In this document: positions 23,401 to 35,078 of the stretch, in pieces | Layout of the letters: each line of letters begins with the position of its first letter | Numbering within the stretch: position 1 is the first letter of the stretch | Position numbers and translations under genes: made by a program | NCBI GenBank assembly: GCA_036345935.2 | Contig: JADWOT020000005.1 | Coordinates: forward strand, 20,500,369 to 20,564,368 | Source: Taenia hydatigena | Lineage: Eukaryota; Platyhelminthes; Cestoda; Cyclophyllidea; Taeniidae | Direction: 5' to 3' | DNA: 64,000 nucleotides | Notes under the pieces: model-generated | Databases searched by the model: none | The model's input: the letters and a program-made list of their open reading frames with translations, nothing else | Told to the model about the DNA's origin: nothing

Positions 23401-26400
23401 AAGCAATCTAATTTCAGCACATCGAAGATGGAACCACATCACCATACAGCGCCACAACTACATCTCACCGTCAATCCAGCTCTTTTCATCCAATTACTAG
23501 CGTAGAATTCCGAGGTGGGATCAGCGAAAGCGAGGAGCATTTTACCATGGTAGCCATCAGTAGCATTATCCAGACGTCGATGCGCCCACAGTCGTGCCCA
23601 TTCACCCAGGGGCTCTACAAAAGTGAGGAGGGAGAGGACGCTCTCCATTGTCATCACGTCACCGCCGTATGCGTCGCAGAGCTGTGCCAACTCATCCTTC
23701 CTGAGTTGTTGGAAAAGTGCCATAATGGAGCCATTGGAGAGCCAAATGACAAAAAGTGAACCCTAACTCACCCAAAGATGGCCAAGGGCCCATGAATCCC
23801 CATACCAACTGGTTCAGCGGGATCATAGCGCAGCTTTGAGAGAGCATGCAGAGTGGCGACCTGTTGGGAGGTCATCTGCTCCACCAGTCCATGGTAGACG
23901 CCTTGACCAGTGGACTGTGGTTTAGGCGTCAGAAGTTGCCTCAAAGCGAGAGGATAATCCACAAGTTTTCGCTGGTTTTTATCCGCCTCCCCCTCCTCCT
24001 CATTTTGTGTCCAGGCGCTATCACCACAAGGCTTTGCGTAGATTTTACCTGGTTCAGTGGTCTGTTGGAATAAAGAGAAGTAGCACTTAACTAGACAGGC
24101 CTCAAACCCCTTGACAATGAGCCCTAAGGCCGACCTGGCAGGTAAACCAATCTCTGTAAATCAACACCCCCGACTTCATCAGATGAACGATAGACCCTTG
24201 CTGTGAACGCATAAATCCGAGACGAATAACAGCAAGTCCCAGACACCCAAATTACAAAAGGGTTGTTGAAACCGCGTCAACTAGCCCTTCTAACGCCACT
24301 CCTATTGCCCCGATTTCACTGGTCAGGTACCATCTGCTGTGGATAGCTGATGCCAATCAGCACTTATCTAGACCTTGAATCGCACAGCTTTCACACTTTC
24401 AAAAGTCTCCGCAAAATTATCACTTACATCAAGATAGACAATAGTCTGATGGCCCAACTGGCCATAACGAGCCAGAAACTTGGCTCTAGCTGCCCGTGCG
24501 GCATGTTTAGCCTGAGCTACGACCTGTGCCGGACTACTTCGATCAGTGAGACAGTCCGGAAAGGTCCATGTGTCTTCGCTATAAACGCGGTCAGGAAGCG
24601 GGCTAGTGGAGGGTCGGCAACCATTCTTTCGACGTAACCTCGATGGTCCCAGTGATTTTGGCGGTGGTGTCGGAACGGATGCCTTTATCGCTACGCCGCG
24701 ACGTTTGGATTTGCGAGAAACACCTCGAAGTGTAGAGGAGGAGATGGTGGAGGAGGCAGGAGAGAGGGTGAGAGAGGCCTCCGCTAAGTCAATCTCGGTG
24801 GCTTCTAAATCGATCGTAACGACATCTGTAAAGCCGAGGGAGAAAGGGAAGTCCGAATGAAGGGGCAATGGGAATGGTTAAGGAAGTGAAGAAATTTACT
24901 TACCACTGTCGTTGCGACCGCAGGTTGATTGGGTCTTAAAAAAACAAAATAATGCCTTGATGAGGTTTTTGAATCGACAACGAACAATTTCCTTACCTAC
25001 CAAAATTTGCACCGTATGCAGTATGTTTTTTTCACCAAATTGGTTAGCCTTAACATGACCACGTGAATGGACGATGTCGTTGTCATAAGAACAACCATAT
25101 TTTTCCCACGCTGAAAATACTCTGATAACTTTAAACCATTCAGCCCAGACGTACTAAAGGGCTGTCTACTCGTCCAACGGAATCCTCCACTTCCGGAACT
25201 AGGAGTGGTGGACTGCTGGAGTAGCGCGGCAACTTGCTAGCGGAGGAAATCGAGGCGGATGAGGGTCGACGTTTCCGAACTGACAATACGGGGGAGGGTG
25301 AAGATTCCGTCGCTCCTCTCTCCCCATCCTCCTCTTCATCCTCCAACAGTTCCACCTCTTCAATTTCTTCTTCCTCCTGAAGCTTTGGTGGAGTAAAGGT
25401 GTCCCCTGTTGATGTTATGGAATATCGAGCCGTCGAAGCGCTGGATAAAAAAGCAGTTGAAATAAATGGATCTGGGTTGAGCGTAGAGTAAGGAGTTACT
25501 TTTGTTCTGCATGATCACGAATTCAGACATCAAGACAGGGGTCAAATTTGAGTTCGTAAGAAGGTGATCCGCGTGGCGTGCTGAAGGGGAGCCAAGCATC
25601 CCATCAACGCACAACAATGTGCTTTAAGTTCTGGGGTTTGAGTAGAGCGCCTTGGATTCGAGTTTTACGTAGATATATTGTCCACAAATAATTTTTTCCA
25701 TCAACCTTGTCGCGTACGGAAATTTACCAGCAGTGTTGCTTGCCATTTAGGTATGGTAACGCCCCTTTTAACAGTTCACACTGAACCTTTTTCGTAAATT
25801 CAAGATTCATTGTCAATGATACTAGGGACGATGTCATTGATCAGTTTAAAAGGAGGGACATAAAAGGAATTCAAAAATTAGGCTGATGGGGGAAGAGGGG
25901 AGGACAACAACCATCAGAACAAAATGAGTCGTCAAGGCTGGCTAGTAAATGACATCCAGATTTATAAGTGCAACCAAAAGCAAAAAAAATGTCTCCTTTA
26001 GGCAGACCACGGACCTGGCTTGAGAATAATGCTGATTTTGACTGTCCTGGTGGTAGCGATTGACTTGCTGTTGTTGCTGCTGGTGATATTGGTGGTGGCG
26101 ATGATGATGATGATGATGGTACTCCTCGAATTGTTCCCCAATCTCCTCATCAGTCAGAGGCCGACTCATTTTGAGGAGTTCAGCGGAGAGTTTGCGAAGA
26201 CTGTGAGGCGTCATCTGCTTCTCCACGAAGGCAAGTAACTGCCACAAAAAGCAGGACATTTATATGCACTAAGAAATGCAAGAAGATGGCTTACCAAGGC
26301 GGAGATAAAATTCAAATGAAATTATTTTAATTGAACCACAGGTACACACGATTTTCAAAATTGCCAGGAAGCCCAAAAAATTAAATGCATAAAATCCGGA

Positions 26401-27231
26401 ATTTATCCGACCAGCTACGGTAAAAGTGGTTGAGATGGAACATATTTCACAACCGTAATCAGTAGCTATCATGTTCATGTTTATATAGAAAATCACCAAG
26501 CGTACATGAATTTCATGCTTTAAAAAGAGCAACGGTTAGCCCATTAGGAGACGTTATAAATGGGTGGAGAAGTGTAGAGCATGCGAAAGCATCGAGACAT
26601 CTCAGCAATTCAACCAACCTTACGGGCCTTCTGATAGTAGATTGTGTCAGGCGGGTTATAGCACATCGCATTTTCACACATTAGCCGAACATCCGACAAA
26701 AATTGACCAGCGGTTGAGTAGTAGTTACGCGATTCTAACCGGGAGTACATTGTACCCAAGTCCATTGGATGAGATATAATCTAAGAAAAATTTGAAATTA
26801 ATTACGTTAGAAGTCGCTTTTGAAAAGAAAGAGGGAAACATTTGCCTTCCAAGACCTTACTGAGAAATAGTCCGGAGCAATATCTTCAGTAACAGGCTTA
26901 GCAAAAATACCCTTGTGATCACGTTTTACACAAAGTCGATGAATTTCACTTAAAACTACATAAAGTGAATAGCTTGTCCTGAAGGGTGGATCACTTGAAG
27001 CGCCTAAACGAAGATAAAAAATATCACTTAGAGAGATAAATGCGATACCATATCAACAAGACAGAAGGCTTACTTTCTGGTTCCTCATGCTCCATCTCCT
27101 GTTTTGAGAGTGAAATTTTAAATCGCAAAGAGCCTGAAGAATGTTCGGGCCGAAAATCACGATGCTAACAAAACAGGATTACTAGCAAAATGGAAACTAA
27201 CTTCAGAGAACGGCATTCCGTGTGAAAATCC
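20442..27231 (-). CDS. BRD7/BRD9-type bromodomain protein with long acidic tail (5' end incomplete)
   Basis: Chromatin reader, a SWI/SNF (BAF/PBAF) subunit in animals. Twelve in-phase exons: 27202-27231, 27074-27164, 26861-27003, 26619-26780, 26015-26238, 25155-25440, 24904-24934, 24428-24825, 23772-24061, 23469-23700, 23301-23384 and 20442-23231. A further upstream exon likely ends at 27293 (VELVLEA). The bromodomain (exons 26861-27003 and 26619-26780) has HKGIFAKPVTEDIAPDYFS, HPMDLGTMYSRLE and the acetyl-lysine-binding Asn in AMCYNPPDTIYY. A DUF3512-like region follows (VVAQAKHAARAARAKFLARY; then GKDELAQLCDAYGGD with YGGD matching the YGED/YGDE of BRD7/9). The last exon adds about 929 aa of Ser/Glu/Pro-rich disorder absent from vertebrate BRD7/9. 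There is a poly-His/Gln stretch in exon 26015-26238, whose donor (AG|GTCCGT) is weak. The intron at 23232-23300 is 69 bp and has no in-frame stop. Confidence 0.88.
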
Positions 27232-27293
27232 CTGGAAAGAAGATATTCAGAAGAATGATTGTTAAAAGCTTAAGAACAAGGAGGAAACTAACC

Positions 27294-27316
27294 GCCTCAA
27301 GTACCAACTCAACATT
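27294..27316 (-). CDS. Candidate upstream exon of the BRD7/BRD9-type gene
   Basis: Minus-strand reading ...NVELVLEA ends at 27294/27293 with a GTTAGT donor, 61 bp before the next exon, and in phase with it. It resembles LKLVLKVGG near the N-terminus of BRD7/BRD9. Its own 5' boundary and the initiator Met were not found. Confidence 0.5.
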
Positions 27317-28063
27317 AAAAAACAAGCCTTGTTAAAAACGCGGACGCAAGGAAGAAGACAATTATGGCTGAGAGGGGGCGAACTCCCTGAATAAACTCTA
27401 ATAGACTGAATGAAAATCAAATGCTTAAAAAAGTTAGTGAAATGAATTCAACTGAAACGCAGTTGACTTGCGCAATTATATGAAATGATAGGCTTGAGAC
27501 AAACCCCGGTCGAGAATCATTTAGGCTATATCGACTCAAGGCAGTGATCCACCAGCTAATGGTTGATGAAATTCATTATATTATTATTCAAAAGTGGGGC
27601 TGCATCAGCATTGAGTAGAACTGAAGCATATACTCATATACTTAAATAACTAATATGCAATAATCAGACCAAAACACTTCAAATGCACTGATTGTAATAA
27701 AGAAAACTGTGCAAATACTAATGGTGAAAGAACTGCACTGTTCGTTTATAATCTGTCTAGTAATTTTATGTTTATCTTAAGAGAGCGAAAGAATCAAACA
27801 TAATCCTGCTTCCATTCTCACTTCTACCAGTTGATACTGTCAGGCCTAAATTTATTGGATAGTTGTTTTGGTAGTGTGCATTGGCGCTCAAGGTTTAATG
27901 TGTCCAAACTCCTGTGGGGCGGATTAGCCAGCCGTCATATTCCAAATCCCAAATCAACCGTGTGGGTAAGTCGTTTTATCCATTTTAGTCGCAGCCAGTA
28001 GCATCAGTGAACGCCGAATGTTCAATGGCTTCAGACCAACTTTGTTTTTTTTTACCAACCGCA
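27317..28063. promoter_or_regulatory. Region between the divergent BRD7/9 and ATG10 genes
   Basis: No family-like coding exon seen. A possible 5' UTR donor (GTGTGG|GTAAGT) lies near 27965. A strong acceptor (poly-T then CCGCAG) ends at 28064, 24 bp before the ATG10 start, so the ATG10 leader is spliced in cis or in trans. The missing first exon of the bromodomain gene may also lie here. Confidence 0.5.
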
Positions 28064-28088
28064 GTTGTCCCCTACGTTCAGATTGCAA

Positions 28089-28667
28089 ATGAATACAGGG
28101 ACAATTTCCCCTGCCGACTATAACTCTTCCTTGGCGGAGATTTGCAGCGCGCTCCAGGCCGCCAACCTCGCGGACGTATGGAAACTAGAATCTTTCACCA
28201 CCTCTCCCTACCCTGAACTCGTCTGTTATCGCGACTGTCAAATCTTGTCCGTCCCTGCACGTCTCGAATACCGCATCACTTACAACGAAGCCTTCGCTGT
28301 ACCGACATTTCTATTTCGGGGGTCCCTTAATAACGGTAGTCCGGTGCCACTCTCACACTTCTGGCAATGTTTCTCTCAAGCATCTGATCATCCTCGAGAC
28401 AATCTCTGGTCCGTCATCAGTCAAACGGAGCATAAAGCTACCGGAGTACCCTACTTCTTTCTCCACCCCTGTAAAACTCGTTCATTGATGCTTGACATCA
28501 ACCCACCAACCGCTACCTCCTATCTAACCTTCTGGCTCACCCTCATTGCTCGATGTTTCGACATCTTTATCCCCCCATCAATAACTTTTGTCCAGTATTA
28601 TCTTTCTGTTTATATGCACTCCAATGAAGGGGATGGACAAAAAATTACTTCCTCGGGACCTTTTTAG
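28089..28667 (+). CDS. ATG10: E2-like ubiquitin-conjugation-type enzyme ATG10
   Basis: Accepts ATG12 from ATG7 and passes it to ATG5 during autophagosome formation. A single coding exon of 192 aa (human 220). The frame is also open upstream to the acceptor at 28064 but has no earlier ATG. Family signature: LEYRITYNEAFAVPTFLFRG, PLSHFWQCF, ISQTEHKATGVPYFFLHPCKT and a C-terminal SYLTFWLTLIARCFDIFIP. Cys128 in HPCKT is the catalytic thioester cysteine by alignment with human Cys166. The N-terminal region is shorter than in vertebrates. The last 23 bp overlap the coding end of MRPS11 on the other strand. Confidence 0.93.
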   Translation: MNTGTISPADYNSSLAEICSALQAANLADVWKLESFTTSPYPELVCYRDCQILSVPARLEYRITYNEAFAVPTFLFRGSLNNGSPVPLSHFWQCFSQASDHPRDNLWSVISQTEHKATGVPYFFLHPCKTRSLMLDINPPTATSYLTFWLTLIARCFDIFIPPSITFVQYYLSVYMHSNEGDGQKITSSGPF

Positions 28668-29305
28668 GTCTTCGACCCATTCCGTAGTGGATGGGTGTGT
28701 CATCCGTCAACGACACAATGTTCAATCCCGAGAGTGTCATTCCAGAGAGGGTAGACTAAAAGGCATAGGTGAGTGAAGGTTCAGTGAATACCACTCGGTT
28801 GGGGCCGATTCCTCGCATCTTCACCCGTACATCCTTTATACCCAACTTCTGCGCCTTCAGGCCGATAGAGATACCAACGGTCTGCGCGGCGACGGTGGTT
28901 TGTTTCCTAGCGTTATGAAAACCCTCACAGCCACAGCTAGTAGTGCACAAGCCACGACCGTTACAGTCGGTAAGGGAGACTTTCGTGTTGTTTCGGGTAG
29001 TTGTGAGGTGCACAATGGGGAGTTCGTGATAGGCGCGGTCCCCGTACATGGTAAGAAGATCCGCCTCGTAGGGGATTCTGTGTCCAAGACTAGAGAGAGC
29101 ACATAGGAATAAAGAATGCTTACACAGACAGATCACGTCGCTTCTCGCCTGTCTGGTCTTCAGTGACAACCTCTGAGGGTAACCTGGAAACCGTGGGGGT
29201 GACCAAGGTTGAGTCATATGCTTTCAGGATGCGCTGCAAGAACGGCAGTGAGGTTTGAAAGAATGAGGAAATTTGAGAAAAAGGGAAGCGCGGGAGAGAA
29301 AGCAT
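28645..29305 (-). CDS. MRPS11: Mitochondrial small ribosomal subunit protein uS11m
   Basis: Component of the mitoribosome small-subunit platform. Preferred exons are 29130-29305, 28795-29089 and 28645-28755, giving 193 aa (human 194). The first exon encodes a Ser/Arg/Phe-rich presequence typical of mitochondrial import (MLSLPRFPFSQISSFFQ). The core shows YHELPIVHLTTTRNNTKVSL, CEGFHNARKQTTVAAQTVG, RVKMRGIGPNR and then, after a 39-bp intron (28756-28794), TLSGMTLSGLNIVSLTDDTP and GMGRRPKKVPRK. The first intron is 40 bp with a GTCTGT donor in this model. A 36-bp alternative (GTGTAAGC donor) would instead join the frame starting at 29217, so the N-terminus is less sure than the rest. Confidence 0.93.
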
Positions 29306-30490
29306 TCAGAGATGAGCATATCAAGGCGAATCTCGGATGCCCGCTCAAATATCGCTTCAATCTCATCATAATGCCCTCCGCTCTTAGATGAACACAAAAC
29401 TAACGACACAAAGCAGCATCCTTTTAAAAGAGTCGCTAAGGCCACGCTTTGGAGAAAGTATATATTGTTACAGCGTATCGACTTGTTAGCCGCAATTGCG
29501 AAATCGCTAAAAACATGGAAATAAGATACACTTCGCCTATGTTTAGGCAAAAAGATCTAAGAAAACATTTACGCACCAATATTATCTCTTTAAAATACCT
29601 AGACTACAATAAATTTATTCAGAGTACATCCTCAGATTGACACAGATCGTCTAAACCCAGTGGATAAGACTAAAGCTTAGGCTCCACAATCAATATTGCT
29701 TGCAAGAATAACAGCATAATCTACGATCCAAAGAGTTGTACAAGGCTGGAAATGTTCATTAGCAAGTATATCAAATTTCAAGGAAAGACGCATCCCCCTC
29801 ACCAACGTAACCCCATAAACGGGCAGACTACGCATCAGATCTGGCAGCCTTTGCATTCGAAGCGCGCGGGTAACGAAAGGATTTGCAAAACTTCGAGTTT
29901 TTGGTTTTTACCAAACTGTAATTAGAGTAAATCTATCAACAACTTTAAGAATGAATGCAAAAGGGATTTTTGCAGAAGGTTTAATGGTCTTTGACGATTC
30001 TGAAAGTCGTATAAGATTTTAGTTACTAAAGAGCTTACACGTATAATCATGACTCGAGATTCTTTAAAATGCAACTTATTTGTCCACAGCATTACCGGAA
30101 GTTGAGAAAAGTCATAATACTGGGATAGACACTGCGGTACCAACCCAACAAAGACGTTTGCATCTGCCGGCACCTATCACAGTGTCATTCGTCCAGAAGG
30201 AGTGCAACGACGATATCTCGAGCCTCAGCGTGCCTCGTCAGGAGGTTGAGCGTACCTGAACACAGCAACACACCCCCCACCCGCTATCGAATACCGCGCA
30301 AACAAGTACCGTCCACCATGCCCCAGTTGACCAAGCACTCCACAACCCAATAGTTGGGGGGAACCCTCGAGAAAAGCGCGCGCCCCACGCACTCATTGAA
30401 TCGAAATTTACCAAAACAGAAGGAGAGCCTCCACGAGACAACAAAAACAATGAGATCAGATATTGCACTGAAATATTCGCCGTTTCATTC
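29306..30490. other. Intergenic between MRPS11 and the RGS gene (both -)
   Basis: 1.2 kb without a recognised exon. It contains the 3' UTR of the RGS gene and the promoter of MRPS11. I see no repeat. Confidence 0.5.
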
Positions 30491-33400
30491 CTAGTCATTA
30501 CTTGTGAAGGCAACAGCTCCACCACCACCACCGGCACCACCACCGGCACCAACAGCTACTCGATGCTTCTTCGACTGCTTCTTCTTTGTGGTGGAGTTCG
30601 CAAACAACTCTCGGTAGATATCGGACCGCAAAAATCTGCAATATGATGCCGACTTCATTAACTGAAATATCTGCTCCTCTGCCTCCTCAAAGCAATAACG
30701 ATCCGCGTGAGAGGCCCCGGCACCAACTACCACTGGAGACAAGGTAGCATCAGCGTTGAGTGAAGGCGGCTCCAGCATGGTCCCTTCCATCAGAGTTTCC
30801 ATTCCCACTGTTTCTTGATTCAATGGGGGGAGAAGACGGAGTAGACCCAACCGTCGAAACACAGCCTCTCGAACTTTGCTATCAACGTTCACGGGTTCTG
30901 GCGCTGTCAGAGAGAGATAGTGAGAGTATATCGATTGGATCCTTTGAGGAAGTTCTCTCAAAGGTGCGCTTTTTAGATCCTACAGGACAAGAGAGAGGGA
31001 GTTAATCTAACTGTTAAAAAGTGGAGGGGGATCGGATATTCCTACCTGACACTCCTGCCAGAACATGAGGTTCTCCGCGGCGAACTCCTTCTCCAACCAG
31101 CACTGGAATTTGGCACGACCGAGAGGATCTTTGAGGAGTTCCTGGAAAGAGAAGGACCACCGTTTGACGCGTGGTATTGAGAGTTCGCCGAGTTGGACGG
31201 TATTACCAAGACCGCTACTAGCAACGCCAACTGCGATACTGGAGCCCCAGTAGTTCTCGGCTGCGGCTGTAACGTTGTCGGACAACCAGGGATTGCTTTG
31301 CCCCACGAGGTCCATTGGAACGTCGCCTATGTGATGGAGGAAAAAAATCTAGCAGTTGATCGCACTAAGATACTTCAAACTCGCCTGAACTCATGGATCT
31401 TTAGACCCAACTTCCCGTTCAATCACCCATTCTCTCCAACTTATTCAGCCAACCCAGCCGTCAATATGACCGTAGCTTACCAGAAGCTGCAGTTACTGAG
31501 GAAGTCGGTGGTGGCCCCAGAATGAGATTCACCACAGCACCATGTGTAACATTCAAGCCCGCGCTGGTCTTTCGAGGCAACAGAAGGTGATGTGCAGTCG
31601 ATACTGCTGATGTAGCAGCCACAGCTCCAGCCATATCCACACCGCCGGTAGTGACCAAAGCCTTGGAAGAACTTCCGGCACCGCCACCACTTCCTACGCC
31701 ACCTCCATCATAGCCACTACCAGATGTAGATGTCGTAGCACAGTAGAGCAGCATATCGAAGTCGAAGTACTGGTCACAGTAATTCTAGTTGACAGCAGAT
31801 ACCAGTGATTAACTATTTTTTTTTCCAGCAAAAAAAAGCCGTACGACATCCCTCACCTGAAGATTTTCAATGGCTTTTGAAGCCTTAATTCGTTTGTGCT
31901 CCGAAGCACGAAGTTTCGTGACCTTCTCTGCAGGTGAGAGGCCTTCCAATACGGAAAAAAGAAGATTCCCCGCGCTGCCACTGGCGACAGGAATAGGAAA
32001 AGTGACGGGATGCAGCCGACCGGCAGCCAAACCCGTCTTTTTCGGGCGTTTAGCGCGACAAAGTTTACGCATATCCACCTCTGTAGTGTTGACACACCCC
32101 GGAGCGGGTCGATGAACGTTCCAGAAGGCTGCCTCCTGAGACTCCAGCACCACACGCTCCAGTTTGTCGCGTTTTTTGTCAACTTTCATCTCGGCTTCAG
32201 CCTGCGAAGATTAACGTTACGTGGATGACGCTACAAACCCCACTTAGGAGCGAAATACAAGTTAACTCTAATGAACCAATTTGACATGGTACTGGGGGAT
32301 ATGCTACTTATGCTAGCAGGTGCCAAATCAGTAGCCACTAAGTATTCTGTGAGCATTAAAAGCATTCAGATAGTAATAAGAACTCCGCCATAGCTCTGAG
32401 AAACGGATATCCAAGTCGTTTACGCCCCAATCAAATGTGAGGAGGAAGTTCTGGTGGTCGCCAAGAGGCAAATTGGTGCCACATCTCATGTCATATGAAA
32501 AACGGATCACAATAAGCTCCTGAGGCAACTATTTTGCTATTTTTCACTTCTTTCACGCATGCATCGTGCATTTTAGATCCTTTATCGACTGATTCCAGAG
32601 CTGTTCTCGAAAGAAGTAGGTAATCAATCAGCCAGTGGAGGAACCACTTGTCCACATCACTCACATTCCCATTGAACGTTCCTAGGTTCTGATTATCACC
32701 CCTTCTTGACATGGCCTCATGTGAAACGGATGCGCTTCAGTAAACCTTTTCGTCATTAGCGACATTAGCAGCCTAGCATCTTATCAAAACATTGAGATAC
32801 GTTTCCAGAGCAATACCAAAACCAGTTTTCACCTTTAAAGCACATTTTCAATGTCTTATGTCATTTCTGCAACAATAAGGAAAGAGACGAATGAATGAAT
32901 TTTAATGCATCGTACCTGCATGTAGATGAACTCCCACTTGTGATAGTATAGACTCTGTAGACTGGCCAATCTCTCTGCCTCGAAATCGGCCAACTCGAGA
33001 CGATGCTTATTCTGCATCGTGCGTTTGCACAGATAGACCGCGTAGTCGACGGTGTCCGCCTCGGGACAGCGTGAGGGATAGAGACAGGGCGCCTGAAAGC
33101 GGTAGTAGGTGTGACTATCATTCTTCACCATCATCGCGTGGTCATCGATGGGGAAGAGGTATCCCATCGCAGCAATACGGCTAGCTAGATGCACAGCCTC
33201 GGCCACGTCATCAGCGCCAGCGTGCACCATAAACCAAAGTACTATGTCGCTACCTACAGAATGGGAGAGAAATGAAGTTAATCGCCAGTGAGGCATCTGC
33301 AAGGAGCATTAGAAAACGCATATTCTTCTCCAATGCCATAATTTTCCATTTTCGCGCCTGCCTATTAAACGCCTTGAAGCTCACACTCTCACACAGTTTT

Positions 33401-35078
33401 CCAAGTTGACCAACACCATATACGGCCGGACTATAAATGCGGGATCATGGGCAATAAAAGTACCATTAAAATACGCGAGACCGGAACGATTCAGGCTCCG
33501 ATGTTTTCCAGTAGACGCACACGTACCCGCCCTCCCTCAAGCATAGGTAAATCAGTCGAAGGAAAAAACTCTTCATTGAGGACCTCAACTTTTAAGTGGT
33601 TCACTGGGAACTTGACAAGATCCTTCCTCAAAACACACGCACAAGCACACAGCAATTATTTCCCCGTTTTTGGAAATGCTGTGTCTATAAAAGTCAAACG
33701 ATACAAGTCCTGCACAGCCCTGCCCTTGCCTCACCTTTATTCGTAAACCGTCTAGATTAAACATGGTCATGCGATCGTCAAGGAAAGCTGATGATTAGGA
33801 CCAGAAAATAAGCACAGAAATAAGACCAAAGTAGTATTTTCTTCCAATTCTAAGATCCTCCAACGGCGATCATCTCACAAATAGGATTTTTGGCAGGCAA
33901 TCTGGAGTAGATTTGCAAAAAAAACAAGAGGATTCACCCAGGACAATTAATTAGTCATTTTTGAGTCTGGTGAAGAAGCTTCCCTAGTACTCCTCCCCGT
34001 TGCGTCGCATCGCTGAGGTGATCCCTAGGTGTGATTCCCAAATCCACGCGCAGAGCTAAGTTAGTCATCTTCAGGAATGAGATTATGCGTGCCTCCCTAA
34101 AGTCTTGGGGTAGGCGGTGAGTGACGCGCCTAATAACTTCCACTTTCTCATTCCAAAGCAGTCGGCCAGTCAACAAATGAGCAAGTGATACCCGTTAATC
34201 CAGTAGAATAAATCGTGACTTCTCTGCTCCAAATGGAGCAGGTTTCAAATCTTTGCCACACCATTTAGACTAAGCACAACCAAATATTCATTCGGCCCAT
34301 TAAGCGATACGAGTATAGCATTATCCGAATCATTTGTAACATGGTACAGAGTCTCCCATAATGGGAAGTAGCCTTTGTTTTGGGGACCATCATTACAACT
34401 AATCCCTTTAATTAGAAGCCCTGTGGGTGGCACGCTCCATCGTAGCGCATCTGACCTTCAAACGCCATACAACCGAGACGGGTGAACACGCTTGCTAAAT
34501 TTTACAAACTCCAGCCACATCCACACGCTTTAACCGAGACTTCAAGAGTGATCGAAATCAGATGAAAAGAAAATATTAAAAACCAAAGATTACTACTCCG
34601 ATTAGCATGGATACAGATAGTTTCACGCACACAGGTTCACTACAAGGTGGTGAAATTGCCGAAGATCATGCTACAAAATGCAAGAAAATTTTAACGACTT
34701 AGTGCCAAAGTCAGGTCAACCGAATCCTAGAGTCATTCATTTAATATAAAGAACCGAAAAATGACAAGTTTCAAAAGTACGTAAATTTCGTTAAAATCAG
34801 ATGAAAATTTGAGGCCAGAAAAATTTAAGCAACCATGATTTTCAAATAATAATAACCTAAAAATAAAAACAGCCACCACCACAAAGCCTGCATAAACCTG
34901 AAAATAACAAAATAAATAAATCATAGTTGCCGGTTGTGCTTGCCTGAGAAGACACTAGGTATCACTGACATAAAGTTTTTGACATTTCTTATGGGAATCC
35001 CTTGATCCTCTGAAACCATACACTCAACAAGCGCCTCCAAACGACGCCATAGATATTCATTCGGGGAATCTCGCAATT
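30491..35078 (-). CDS. R7-family regulator of G-protein signalling (RGS6/7-like; first exon missing)
   Basis: GTPase-activating protein for Gi/o alpha subunits; R7 members work bound to Gbeta5. Seven in-phase exons: 34944-35078, 32916-33253, 31857-32201, 31481-31784, 31046-31326 and 30491-30979, preceded by an unfound start exon. Order: DEP domain ([12 protein letters not shown], then [12 protein letters not shown]); R7H region ([54 protein letters not shown]); GGL helix ([28 protein letters not shown]); and RGS domain ([57 protein letters not shown]). Oddities: an Ala/Gly/Ser/Thr-rich insert of about 90 aa between GGL and RGS (exon 31481-31784), an insert rich in Pro/Leu inside the RGS domain, and a Gly-rich C-terminus. 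The 1.69-kb intron 33254-34943 has a GC donor. Six exons are listed; the start codon exon would be the seventh. Confidence 0.94.
33254..34943 (-). other. Large intron of the RGS gene with GC-AG splice sites
   Basis: The upstream exon ends CTTCTCAG and the intron begins GCAAGC, then ends at CTGTAG before GTAGCGAC. Codon phase (TCA G|GT AGC, encoding S-G-S in the DEP core) fixes this boundary. No GT donor nearby keeps the conserved VFSGSDIV-type sequence. Nothing else is recognised in the intron. Confidence 0.8.

Noticed and set aside
26100..26125. ATG trinucleotide repeat at the poly-His region as a free microsatellite
   Set aside because: It lies within a coding exon of the BRD7/9-type gene and encodes the His run, so it is described there.
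32328..32712. Two minus-strand frames within an RGS intron as a nested gene or pseudogene
   Set aside because: They are in different frames, have no recognisable family, and lie wholly inside an intron fixed by flanking conserved exons.
33955..34433. Minus-strand frames in the large RGS intron resembling protein fragments
   Set aside because: Broken by stops and frame shifts with no family I can name; could be a decayed repeat but cannot be supported.
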